Under the pieces are notes generated by a model. The model did not search any database. It was not told the DNA's origin and saw only the letters and a list, made by a program, of their open reading frames with translations. Shown in pieces: positions 1 to 7,909 of a stretch of 64,000 bases of DNA (position 1 is its first letter; each line of letters opens with the position of its first letter). This DNA is from Alkalilacustris brevis (GTDB lineage Bacteria > Pseudomonadota > Alphaproteobacteria > Rhodobacterales > Rhodobacteraceae): NCBI RefSeq assembly GCF_003350345.1, contig NZ_QNVJ01000047.1, forward strand, positions 1 to 64,000, read 5' to 3'. Both the position numbers and the translations under genes were made by a program.

Positions 1-95
1 CCCCCCCCCCTCGGCCCGGCGCAAATGCGCCACGCGCAGGGTTTCGGAAACACAATGTTCTCAGATGGATAACGGCGCGGGCGGTGGCCAGACTT

Positions 96-746
96 TCACA
101 CCTGCAGATCGTTCCCCAGCGGGTCGCGGACCCGCCCGCCTGCCGCGCGGGCGTCTTCGGGGTCATGGGTGACAAGCACCACCGGCAGCCCATGTGCCTC
201 TGCGCAGTGCAGAACGAAGCTGCGTAGCCGTGCGCGACGTTCGGCATCGAGACGCGAGAAGGGCTCATCAAGCAGCAGGGCGCGTGGCCGGGCCAGAAGG
301 GTGCGCATCAGCGCCACGCGCGTGCGCTGCCCACCTGACAGCGTGGCGGGATCGCGCGCCTCAAACCCTTCAAGCCCGGCCTCGGCCAAGGCCCCGGCGA
401 TGCGCGCGGCCCGCTCGGCCTGCGGGATCGCGGCGGGTAAGGCAAAGCCCAGGTTCCCGGCAACCGAAAGATGCGGAAACAGGATGTCATCCTGAAACAG
501 CAGTCCCACCCGCCTTTCGGCAGTGGGCAACGCGGTAATGTCGCGCCCGTTCAGCCAGATGCGCCCCGACATGCGAAAGGCCGGGGCAAGATCGCCGACC
601 AATGCCGACAGAAGCGTGGACTTGCCGCTGCCCGAAGGGCCCATGATCGTGAGCACCTCGCCCGGTGCGACATGGGCGTCCAGCCGCACCAGCGCCCTGC
701 CGTCCTGTGTGATTTCGAGATTCTCGAGGTGCAGGCCCTCGCTCAT
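96..746 (-). CDS. ynjD: ABC importer ATP-binding subunit, YnjD-like
   Basis: ATPase that powers the importer whose permease and binding protein lie directly upstream. The 216-residue chain shows Walker A GPSGSGKST (36-44), a Q-loop glutamine near 85, signature LSGGQ (136-140), Walker B LLLDEP (157-162) and switch His 194, so every catalytic element is present. The frame stays open upstream, but the start was set at the ATG that overlaps the permease stop as ATGA. The C-terminus is short, with no regulatory domain. Gene order and the fused permease point to the YnjBCD family (related to thiamine/iron-type importers). The transported substrate cannot be read from the sequence. Confidence 0.9.
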   Translation of the reverse strand: MSEGLHLENLEITQDGRALVRLDAHVAPGEVLTIMGPSGSGKSTLLSALVGDLAPAFRMSGRIWLNGRDITALPTAERRVGLLFQDDILFPHLSVAGNLGFALPAAIPQAERAARIAGALAEAGLEGFEARDPATLSGGQRTRVALMRTLLARPRALLLDEPFSRLDAERRARLRSFVLHCAEAHGLPVVLVTHDPEDARAAGGRVRDPLGNDLQV

Positions 747-2476
747 GCCCAGACCCCCTTGCGATTGCGAAACACAAGCGCGGGCAGACCCAGCGCCAGC
801 AGAAAGCCCAGCATGGGCAGGAGCATCTGCGCCACTGCGAAAACGCCGATCACCCGGCGGTTGGCGCCCGATGCCAGCGCGACGGCCTCGGTTGTCAGGG
901 TCTCGATCCGCCCGCCGCCCAACACCAGCGTTGGCAGATACTGGGCGACCGATACGGCAAACCCCACGGCCGCCGCCACCAGCGCCGCGCGCAGCAGCAT
1001 TGGCAGCCGCACCGCCCACAGAACGCGCGAAGGCCGCGCGCCCAATGTTGCGGCGGCAACGGCGTGGCGCCGGTCCCAGGCGCGCCACGGGTCGGAAAGC
1101 GACAGGAAGACATAGGGCAGCACAAACACCAGATGCGCGGCGATCACCACCACGCGCCCGCTGTCCATCCCGGCCATTAGCGCGAAGGTCTGCAGCCCCG
1201 GCAGAAAGGCGATCTGCGGCACGAGCAGAGGCAGATAGATCATTGGCAGCAGCCAACTCGCGCCGCGCCTCAGGCGGCCCCGGCGGTGGTCGGCTTCGAG
1301 GCAGGCGATTACCAGCGTGATGGCAAGCAACGTGGTGACAAGGCCGATCAGCAGGGTTTCGCCCGTGGCGCGCCCGAGTGCGGGCACCTGCCCGGCCCAT
1401 GTCCGCAGGTTCACGTTCCGGGGCAGCGGATCGGGAAACTGCCACAGCCCGGCCACCGACCAGAGCGCCAGCGCAGCCAGCCCCGCCAGCACGGCCAGTG
1501 CGGTCGTTCCGGCTGCGAACAGCGCAAGCGGACGCAGCACCGTGTCGGCACGCAGATGGCGCGCGCCGCCTTCGGCCCAGCGCCGGCCCAGTCTGGCGGC
1601 GACGCGCTCGCCCAGCCACCAGAACACCAGTGCCCCTGCCACAAGAAGCGCCTGCAGCAGCGCGCCGGCGGCGGCATTGAAGCGGTTTGCAAGGTCCGGG
1701 CTGGTTATCCACTCCAGAACCTGCACCGCCAGCGTGGGTGGCCGTGTCGGGCCGAGGATCAGCGCCATGTCCACCACCGACATGGAATAGGCCAGCACCG
1801 CATAGACCGGCAGCCGGATCTGGCGATAGACCGCAGGCAGCACCGTCTTGGCCCAGCCGGCAACGCGGCCATAGCCCATGCTGCGCGCCACCCGCAGGCT
1901 GCGCTGGCTGTCGATCTGGGCCAGCGCGGCCAGGGTCATCAACAGCAGGAACGGCACTTCCTTGGCGATCAGCCCCAGTGTGAGCGCCACGCCTGCGGGA
2001 TCATTCACCAGCAGCAGATCGGGCGGGCGCTCCCAGCCGGTGGCCCAAGGCGAGATGATCCGCGCGATCCATCCTGACGGCGCGATGAGAAAGGCCAGGC
2101 CGAAAGCGGCCGCAGCGTGCGGCACCGACAAGAGCGGCGACAAAAGGCGCATCAGCGCGTCGAAGGTGCGGGTGCCATGCCAGGCGGCGGTCAGCAGCAG
2201 AGTGATGGCCAGCGAAACAGCCGTTGCGGCAAAGCCGGTGCTCAGGCTCAGCCAGATCGCGCGGGGCAGTCCCGGCCAGTCTGCCAGCGTGCGCCACGGA
2301 TCAAGTGTAAGCGCCCGACCGCCCAACACCGGCTGCCAACCAAAGGCCGGCAGCACCACGCCGGCCAGCCCGGCCAGAACCGGCGCCGCCAGCAGCAGCA
2401 CTGTCACACCCGGCGCAAACGCCACCGGCCCGACAGGGGAATGCGTGGCAGCGCGCAATTCCGGCGCCGGGCTCAC
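743..2476 (-). CDS. ynjC: ABC importer permease with two fused halves, YnjC-like
   Basis: Membrane channel of the importer. The 577 residues contain two binding-protein-dependent transport permease halves in one polypeptide, each a series of about six long hydrophobic segments, so a single chain replaces the usual permease dimer, as in YnjC, ThiP and FbpB. The size is slightly above E. coli YnjC. The start overlaps the stop of the binding-protein gene by 4 bases and its stop overlaps the ATPase start, so the three genes form one translationally coupled unit. ThiP is the main alternative identity, but no thiamine riboswitch precedes the operon. Confidence 0.88.
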   Translation of the reverse strand: MSPAPELRAATHSPVGPVAFAPGVTVLLLAAPVLAGLAGVVLPAFGWQPVLGGRALTLDPWRTLADWPGLPRAIWLSLSTGFAATAVSLAITLLLTAAWHGTRTFDALMRLLSPLLSVPHAAAAFGLAFLIAPSGWIARIISPWATGWERPPDLLLVNDPAGVALTLGLIAKEVPFLLLMTLAALAQIDSQRSLRVARSMGYGRVAGWAKTVLPAVYRQIRLPVYAVLAYSMSVVDMALILGPTRPPTLAVQVLEWITSPDLANRFNAAAGALLQALLVAGALVFWWLGERVAARLGRRWAEGGARHLRADTVLRPLALFAAGTTALAVLAGLAALALWSVAGLWQFPDPLPRNVNLRTWAGQVPALGRATGETLLIGLVTTLLAITLVIACLEADHRRGRLRRGASWLLPMIYLPLLVPQIAFLPGLQTFALMAGMDSGRVVVIAAHLVFVLPYVFLSLSDPWRAWDRRHAVAAATLGARPSRVLWAVRLPMLLRAALVAAAVGFAVSVAQYLPTLVLGGGRIETLTTEAVALASGANRRVIGVFAVAQMLLPMLGFLLALGLPALVFRNRKGVWA

Positions 2477-3687
2477 TCGGCCAGGCCGAAGCGTTGCCGC
2501 CAGTCGGCGGCCAGCCGCGTTTCCCAGCTTGGGTGGGGTTCAAGCAGGGCGGGGCCCATCTCGTCAGGCGGCAGCGTGGCGATGCCGAGATCGAGCGCGG
2601 CGAAACGCGCGCGGTCTTCGGGCGCCAACAGGTCCATTCCCAGCACGGTCTGAAAGCCCAGCACATCGGGGTTTTGCGCGCGCGCCTGCACGGCCGGCTC
2701 GAGGATCAGGTTCGCCAGCACCAGCGCACCGGCCTTGTTGGCCGCGTTGTAGGGGATCGAGAGGAAGCTGGAATTGCCCAGCGTGCCGTTCTCGAAGACG
2801 AAGGTGCGCGCGGTGTCGGGCAGTTCGGCCCCCGCGATCGCCGCCGACACTCGCCCCGGGTTGTAGGAAAATCCGATATCCACCTCGCCATCGGCCAGCA
2901 GCTGCCCCAGGCCCGGCTCGTTTTGCGGATAGGCCCGTCCGGCGCGCCACAGATGCGGCGTGACCTGATCGAGCCACCCCCAAAGCGGCGCGGTGACGGC
3001 GTCGTAATCGGCTTCATCGACCGGGCGTTGCAGGGCCTCCGGCGCGTCGGTCAGTTCGATCAGCAGCTGCTTGAGAAACCCCATGCCGGCAAAATCTGGG
3101 GGCTGAGGATAGGTGAAACGGCCGGGGCTGGCCCTGACCCACTCGGCCAGCGCGGCGGCGTTTCGCGGCGGCTCGGGCACGCGGGCGCTGTCGTATTCGA
3201 ACACCTTGCGAAACATCGCCCAGGGCGCGCCCAGCCCCTCGACGGGGGTGGTGTAGTCGATCTCGACCGTCGGGTTGGCTTGGGTGTCCACGAACACCCA
3301 GTTGGGCAGATCCTGCGCGAAGGGGCCATAGAGCAGCCCCTGTTCCTTCATCGAAAGGAAATTGGTGCCATTGATCCAGATCGCATCGACAGCGCCGCCC
3401 TCGTCACGGCCTGCGCTGGCCTCGGCGATCACGCGGGTGACCGCATCGGCGGTATCCGCAAGTTTGACATGCACCAGCCGGACACCGTGGCGGGCGTCGA
3501 GCTCTCGCCCCACCCAGCCGATGAAATCGTTGATCCGTGGGTCGCCGCCCCAGGCGTGCCAGTAGACGGTCTGCCCCTCAGCCTCGGCCAGAACGGCGGG
3601 CCAATCGGCAGGGTCGGGCGGCTCTGCCCCGGCAGTATGGGCAAGACTTGCAAGCAAGGCGCCTGCGGCGAGTAGAGGTATGCGCAT
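2473..3687 (-). CDS. ynjB: ABC importer periplasmic binding protein, YnjB-like
   Basis: Captures the substrate in the periplasm for the YnjC/YnjD importer. The 404-residue protein starts with a cleavable signal peptide (basic MR, hydrophobic core, probable AGA cleavage site near residue 21). The mature part begins with the pattern YWHAWGGDPRINDFI, characteristic of the YnjB family of extracellular solute-binding proteins. First gene of the ynjBCD operon; its promoter must lie in the 156-base gap shared with the divergent phosphatidyltransferase gene. No thiamine-box sequence is visible in that leader. Substrate unknown. Confidence 0.88.
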   Translation of the reverse strand: MRIPLLAAGALLASLAHTAGAEPPDPADWPAVLAEAEGQTVYWHAWGGDPRINDFIGWVGRELDARHGVRLVHVKLADTADAVTRVIAEASAGRDEGGAVDAIWINGTNFLSMKEQGLLYGPFAQDLPNWVFVDTQANPTVEIDYTTPVEGLGAPWAMFRKVFEYDSARVPEPPRNAAALAEWVRASPGRFTYPQPPDFAGMGFLKQLLIELTDAPEALQRPVDEADYDAVTAPLWGWLDQVTPHLWRAGRAYPQNEPGLGQLLADGEVDIGFSYNPGRVSAAIAGAELPDTARTFVFENGTLGNSSFLSIPYNAANKAGALVLANLILEPAVQARAQNPDVLGFQTVLGMDLLAPEDRARFAALDLGIATLPPDEMGPALLEPHPSWETRLAADWRQRFGLAE

Positions 3688-3843
3688 CTGCTATCCTGTG
3701 GGATTGGGTATGTTGCTTCATGTCCTACGACAGAAATGATGCGGATGTTGCGGCCATCAACGAAAAATTGAACCCGAGCGCAACAGGCTTGCATGCTGCG
3801 GCGAGCCACGGCACATCGGCCAGACTTCTTAAAAGGCGATGCC

Positions 3844-4452
3844 ATGCTCGACCGTCACCTGCGTCCGCTGATCGATCCGTCACTTGACCGTATGGGGGGG
3901 GGAATTGCCCGGCTAGGCGTCGGCGCGAATGTCGTGACCCTGGCGGGGCTTGCGCTGGGCCTGGCCGCGGCGGTGGCGATCGCGCTGGGGGCGTTCTGGA
4001 CGGGGCTTGCCCTGATCCTTGTCTCGCGGCTGGCCGACGGGTTGGATGGGGCAGTGGCACGGGCGCGCGGTGGCAGCGATTTCGGCGGGTATCTCGATAT
4101 CACTTCGGATTTCCTGTTCTACGGCGCGATTCCGTTGGCCTTTGTGCTGCATGATCCGGCAGCGAATGGTGCGGCGGGGGCGTTCCTGCTGGCCAGCTTC
4201 TACTACAATGGCGCGACCTTCCTGGGCTTTGCGGTGCTGGCCGAAAAGCGCGGGCTGACGACGCAGAGCCATGGCAGCAAGGCGCTCTATTTCACCGGCG
4301 GGATGCTTGAGGGCAGCGAGACGATCCTGTTCTTCGTGCTGCTGTGCCTGCTGCCGCAGCATTTCGTGCCGATGGCCTGGGTGTTTGGCGCGCTTTGCCT
4401 GGTGACGGCTACGGCGCGGGTGCTGCTGGCGCGCAAGGTTTTTCGCGGCTGA
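3844..4452 (+). CDS. ynjF: CDP-alcohol phosphatidyltransferase family protein, YnjF-like
   Basis: Integral membrane enzyme that would move a phosphatidyl group from CDP-diacylglycerol (or a related CDP-alcohol) to an alcohol. The 202-residue product carries the complete family motif D-x2-DG-x2-AR-x8-G-x3-D-x3-D, read here as DGLDGAVAR and then GYLDITSD, within several hydrophobic helices. E. coli YnjF is the same family and is also beside ynjBCD, so this is a conserved neighbourhood despite the divergent orientation here. The start is the ATG after AAAAGGCGAT; an in-frame upstream start at 3793 would add 17 residues unlike the family. Codons 18-20 contain a run of nine G. The acceptor alcohol is unknown. 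Confidence 0.85.
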   Translation: MLDRHLRPLIDPSLDRMGGGIARLGVGANVVTLAGLALGLAAAVAIALGAFWTGLALILVSRLADGLDGAVARARGGSDFGGYLDITSDFLFYGAIPLAFVLHDPAANGAAGAFLLASFYYNGATFLGFAVLAEKRGLTTQSHGSKALYFTGGMLEGSETILFFVLLCLLPQHFVPMAWVFGALCLVTATARVLLARKVFRG

Positions 4453-4522
4453 CGCGCAACGCTGGCTTTTCAACCGGGCCGGATGGCATAAGTCACCGGC
4501 AATGCGACAGGGGCGGGCCGCG

Positions 4523-5182
4523 ATGCTGCTTGAGGTAAAAGATCTGCGCAAGAGCTTCGCAACAAGCGAAGGCCCGCTAAGCGTGCTGCGCGGCGTGTCG
4601 TTTGAACTCGATCATGGGGAAAGCCTTGCATTGACGGGCGAGTCGGGCAGCGGCAAGAGCACGCTCCTGCACCTGATCGCCGGGCTGGACGCACCCGATT
4701 CTGGCCAGATCCGCGTGGCTGGGCAGGATATGGCCGGTGCTGGTGACGCGGCCCGCGCGCGGCTGCGGCGCGAGGTGGTCGGGCTGGTGTTTCAGCAGTT
4801 CAATCTGATCGGATCGCTTACCGTGGCGGGCAATCTGGCGTTTCAGGCGCGGTTGGCGGGCCGACACGATCCGGCGCTGGTGGACGACCTGGCCGCGCGG
4901 TTGGGGCTGTCCGGCCTGATGACGCGCTACCCCGAGCAGCTTTCGGGCGGGCAGCAACAGCGCGTTGCCATCGGCCGCGCGCTGGCCGTCCGGCCCGTGC
5001 TGGTGCTGGCCGATGAACCCACCGGCAACCTTGACGAGGCGACGGGTGATGCAGTCCTTGACCTGCTGCTTGACGGAGTGGCGCAGGCGGGGGCGGGGCT
5101 GGTTCTTGTCACTCATTCGCCGCGCCTTGCCGCTCGCTGTGCGCGGCGGGTGCATCTCGGTTCCGGGCGGCTCGCGGCATGA
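4523..5182 (+). CDS. ABC exporter ATP-binding protein, LolD/YbbA type
   Basis: ATPase of a MacB/LolCDE-type exporter working with the FtsX-like permease encoded next. The 219 residues contain Walker [10 protein letters not shown] (39-47), signature LSGGQ (140-144), Walker B VLADEP (161-166) followed by TGNLDEAT, and switch His 198. The DEPTGNLD context is typical of LolD, MacB and YbbA. The chosen ATG has AGGGG about nine bases upstream; an ATG at 4502 would add seven residues outside the fold. Its stop overlaps the permease start (ATGA). Because the partner is one large permease rather than a LolC/LolE pair, the YbbA-YbbP pair is the better match. Confidence 0.88.
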   Translation: MLLEVKDLRKSFATSEGPLSVLRGVSFELDHGESLALTGESGSGKSTLLHLIAGLDAPDSGQIRVAGQDMAGAGDAARARLRREVVGLVFQQFNLIGSLTVAGNLAFQARLAGRHDPALVDDLAARLGLSGLMTRYPEQLSGGQQQRVAIGRALAVRPVLVLADEPTGNLDEATGDAVLDLLLDGVAQAGAGLVLVTHSPRLAARCARRVHLGSGRLAA

Positions 5183-7605
5183 AGCCGGGGGTGGCCCTGG
5201 TTGCGCTGCTGTCGTGGTGGCGGCGCACACCGCTGCAACTGGCGATGCTGTTGCTGGGGCTGGCGCTGGCCACGGCGCTTTGGTCGGGGGTGCAGGCGAT
5301 CAACGCCGAGGCGCGCGCAAGCTATGCGCGCGCGGCCCAGATGCTGGGGCAGGGCGATCTGACCCGGCTGGTCGATCCGACGGGCGGGCGCATTTCGCAG
5401 CAGGTATTCGCTGAACTGCGCGCCGCCGGTTGGGCGGTCAGCCCCATTCTCGAGGGGCATCTGCGGCTGGGCGACCAGCGTTTCAGGCTGATCGGGGTCG
5501 ACCCGCCAAGCCTGCCGCCCGAGGCCGGCTTTGGCGAATTTCCAACCGGCGGGGCGGCCATGCTCATGGCGATGGCCCCGCCCGAAGTGCTGTTCGGCGC
5601 GCCCGACACGCTGGGGCAGGTTCCGCCTGATCTGGAGGTGCCGCTGGGGCTGGAGTTGCGCGAAGCACCCGCTTTGGCGCCGGGCGTTCTGGTGGCCGAT
5701 ATCCGCATCGCGCGGCAATTGCTGGGCGCGCCGGGAGAGATCTCGTATTTCCTGCTCGCGCCCGAACAGCCCGAGGGGCGCGCCCCGCTGGATGAGGCCG
5801 CGCCGAGGCTGCGCGAGGCCGCGCCCGAGGGCGGCGCCGAACTCGCGCGGCTGACCGACAGCTTTCACCTCAACCTCACGGCCTTTGGCCTGCTGGCCTT
5901 TGCAGTGGGGCTGTTCATCGTGCATGCGGCGATCGGGCTAGCTTTCGAGCAGCGGCGCAGCATGTTTCGCACCTTGCGTGCATTGGGGCTGACGGCGGGG
6001 GCGCTGATCGCGCTACTGATGGCCGAGTTGCTGGTGCTGGCGCTGGTGGCCGGTGTCGTGGGCGTGGCGCTGGGCTATGTGATCGCGGCGGCGCTGATGC
6101 CCGATGTGGCCGCAACCCTGAGCGGGCTTTACGGCGCGACGCTGCCCGGCACACTGGCTCTGCGGCCCGAGTGGTGGCTTTCGGGCATGGCGATCGCGCT
6201 TCTGGGCACGCTGGCGGCGGGGGCGCGGGGGCTCTGGCGCATCTACCGGCTGCCATTGCTGGCCCCTGCGCAGCCGCGCGCCTGGGCACGCGCGTCCGAA
6301 CGCGCGTTGATGGCGCAGGGGGCCGTGGCGCTGGCGCTTCTGGCGCTGGCCGTGATGCTGGGCGTCTGGGGCGGCGGGCTGGTGGCGGGTTTTGCTATGC
6401 TGGCGGCGTTCCTGCTGGCAGCGGCGCTGGCGCTGCCGGTGGTGCTGAGCGGGGCGCTGGCGCTTGCCGCGCGCCGGGTGCGCGGAGTCATGGGTGAATG
6501 GTTCCTGGCCGATACCCGCCAGCAACTGCCGGGGCTGTCGCTGGCGCTGATGGCGCTGATGCTGGCGCTGGCGGCCAATATCGGGGTGAGCACCATGGTT
6601 TCCAGCTTCCGGCTGACCTTCACCGGCTGGCTCGACCAGCGGCTCGCGGCTGAACTTTACGTCACCGCCCGCAGCGAGGCCGAAGCCGAAGACCTGCGCG
6701 CCTGGCTGGCCCCGCGCGCTGACGCGGTGCTGCCGGTCTGGCGTTTCGACACCGATGTCGCGGGCGAGCCCACCACGCTTTACGGTGTGGCCGATCATGC
6801 CACCTATCGCGACCACTGGCCGTTGCTTCAGACCCTGCCCGAGGCCTGGGATGCCGTCGCCGCGGGCGAGGCCGTGATGATCAACGAGCAGCTATCGCGC
6901 CGGGCCGGGCTGCGCCCCGGCGATGCGGTCGAACTGCCCGGCGGATGGCGGGGCCAGGTGGCGGGCGTCTATTCAGATTATGGCAACCCCACGGGGCAGG
7001 TGATGCTGGGGATAGATGATTTCCTGGCGCTCTACCCCGAGGTGCCCCGGCGCGAACATGCCGTGCGCGTAGCACCCGAGCGCGCCGCCGATCTGGCCCG
7101 CGATCTGCAAGACACATTCAGCCTGCCGGATCAGAATGTCACCGATCAGGCCGAGGCCAAGGCCGCCTCGCTGCGGATATTCGAGCGGACATTTGCCGTG
7201 ACCGGCGCGCTCAATCTGCTGACCCTGGGCGTGGCGACGGTGGCCCTGCTGGCAAGCCTGGTCACTCTGTCGGGGATGCGGCTACCGCAGCTGGCGCCGG
7301 TCTGGGCGATGGGGCTGACGCGGGCGCGGCTGGCGCAGCTAGAGTTGGCGCGAATGCTGATGCTGGCGGCGCTGACGGCGATAGCCGCGCTGCCGGTGGG
7401 GCTGGGGCTGGCCTGGGTGCTGCTGGCGGTGATCAATGTCGATGCGTTTGGCTGGCGGCTGCCGATGCATCTGTTCCCCGCCGACTGGCTACGGCTGGGG
7501 CTGATGGCGCTGCTGGCGGCGGGGCTGGCCGCGGCCTGGCCAGTGCGGCGGCTGGCGCGCATGGCGCCGGGCGATCTTCTGCGCGTATTTGCCAGCGAGC
7601 GGTGA
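5179..7605 (+). CDS. FtsX-like ABC transporter permease, YbbP type
   Basis: Inner-membrane permease of a MacB-superfamily exporter that may extract lipophilic or envelope molecules. The 808 residues have an N-terminal membrane anchor (about 13-35), a large periplasmic region, an FtsX helix bundle (about 235-360), a second anchor and periplasmic region, and a second FtsX bundle ending close to the C-terminus. This duplicated arrangement matches YbbP (about 800 residues) rather than LolC/LolE (about 400). Coupled to the ATPase by a 4-base overlap. No periplasmic adaptor gene adjoins it. It ends facing the convergent hemH ORF across a palindromic gap. Confidence 0.85.
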   Translation: MKPGVALVALLSWWRRTPLQLAMLLLGLALATALWSGVQAINAEARASYARAAQMLGQGDLTRLVDPTGGRISQQVFAELRAAGWAVSPILEGHLRLGDQRFRLIGVDPPSLPPEAGFGEFPTGGAAMLMAMAPPEVLFGAPDTLGQVPPDLEVPLGLELREAPALAPGVLVADIRIARQLLGAPGEISYFLLAPEQPEGRAPLDEAAPRLREAAPEGGAELARLTDSFHLNLTAFGLLAFAVGLFIVHAAIGLAFEQRRSMFRTLRALGLTAGALIALLMAELLVLALVAGVVGVALGYVIAAALMPDVAATLSGLYGATLPGTLALRPEWWLSGMAIALLGTLAAGARGLWRIYRLPLLAPAQPRAWARASERALMAQGAVALALLALAVMLGVWGGGLVAGFAMLAAFLLAAALALPVVLSGALALAARRVRGVMGEWFLADTRQQLPGLSLALMALMLALAANIGVSTMVSSFRLTFTGWLDQRLAAELYVTARSEAEAEDLRAWLAPRADAVLPVWRFDTDVAGEPTTLYGVADHATYRDHWPLLQTLPEAWDAVAAGEAVMINEQLSRRAGLRPGDAVELPGGWRGQVAGVYSDYGNPTGQVMLGIDDFLALYPEVPRREHAVRVAPERAADLARDLQDTFSLPDQNVTDQAEAKAASLRIFERTFAVTGALNLLTLGVATVALLASLVTLSGMRLPQLAPVWAMGLTRARLAQLELARMLMLAALTAIAALPVGLGLAWVLLAVINVDAFGWRLPMHLFPADWLRLGLMALLAAGLAAAWPVRRLARMAPGDLLRVFASER

Positions 7606-7704
7606 GTGGGAGAAGTGTGGGCTACGAGATGAGGGCCGCGGCCCGGACCCTCCCCCGCGCCGGCAGAGGCACGCCCAAACCAATCTGCCGGAGGCGGGCC
7701 TAAA

Positions 7705-7870
7705 CCAGGGCGTGCCCGCGTTTGATTGGTTTCACCCCGCCCGGGCCGCTTGCGGCCCGGGCATGCGCCCGCCCGCCCCACAGGCGGGCGCATTCGCGCC
7801 CCCCCTCGGGCGGTCGCATGCCCTGCGGTTGGGAACTGGACGAAACCGAACAAACGCGGGCACGCCCTGG
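7705..7870. repeat. Nested palindrome in the convergent gap between ybbP-like gene and hemH
   Basis: The 304-base gap 7606-7909 has no gene. It holds an outer inverted repeat: 7705-7733 and 7842-7870 are complementary over 29 bases with two mismatches, and the outermost 20 bases CCAGGGCGTGCCCGCGTTTG match perfectly. Inside are two more perfect stems: 7739-7749 with 7752-7762 (GCCCGGGCCGC) and 7764-7773 with 7783-7792 (TGCGCCCGCC). No T-tract follows any stem, so this is not a standard intrinsic terminator, though it may stop transcription from both sides or be a small non-autonomous palindromic element. Confidence 0.8.
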
Positions 7871-7909
7871 GCGCATCTGGCGCAGCCGCGCCTCCGGCCC
7901 AAGCGCGGA

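Noticed and set aside
3688-3843. Thiamine (THI-box) riboswitch upstream of ynjBCD
   Set aside because: The minus-strand leader lacks the CTGAGA and GATAATGCCAG elements, so thiamine control is not supported here.
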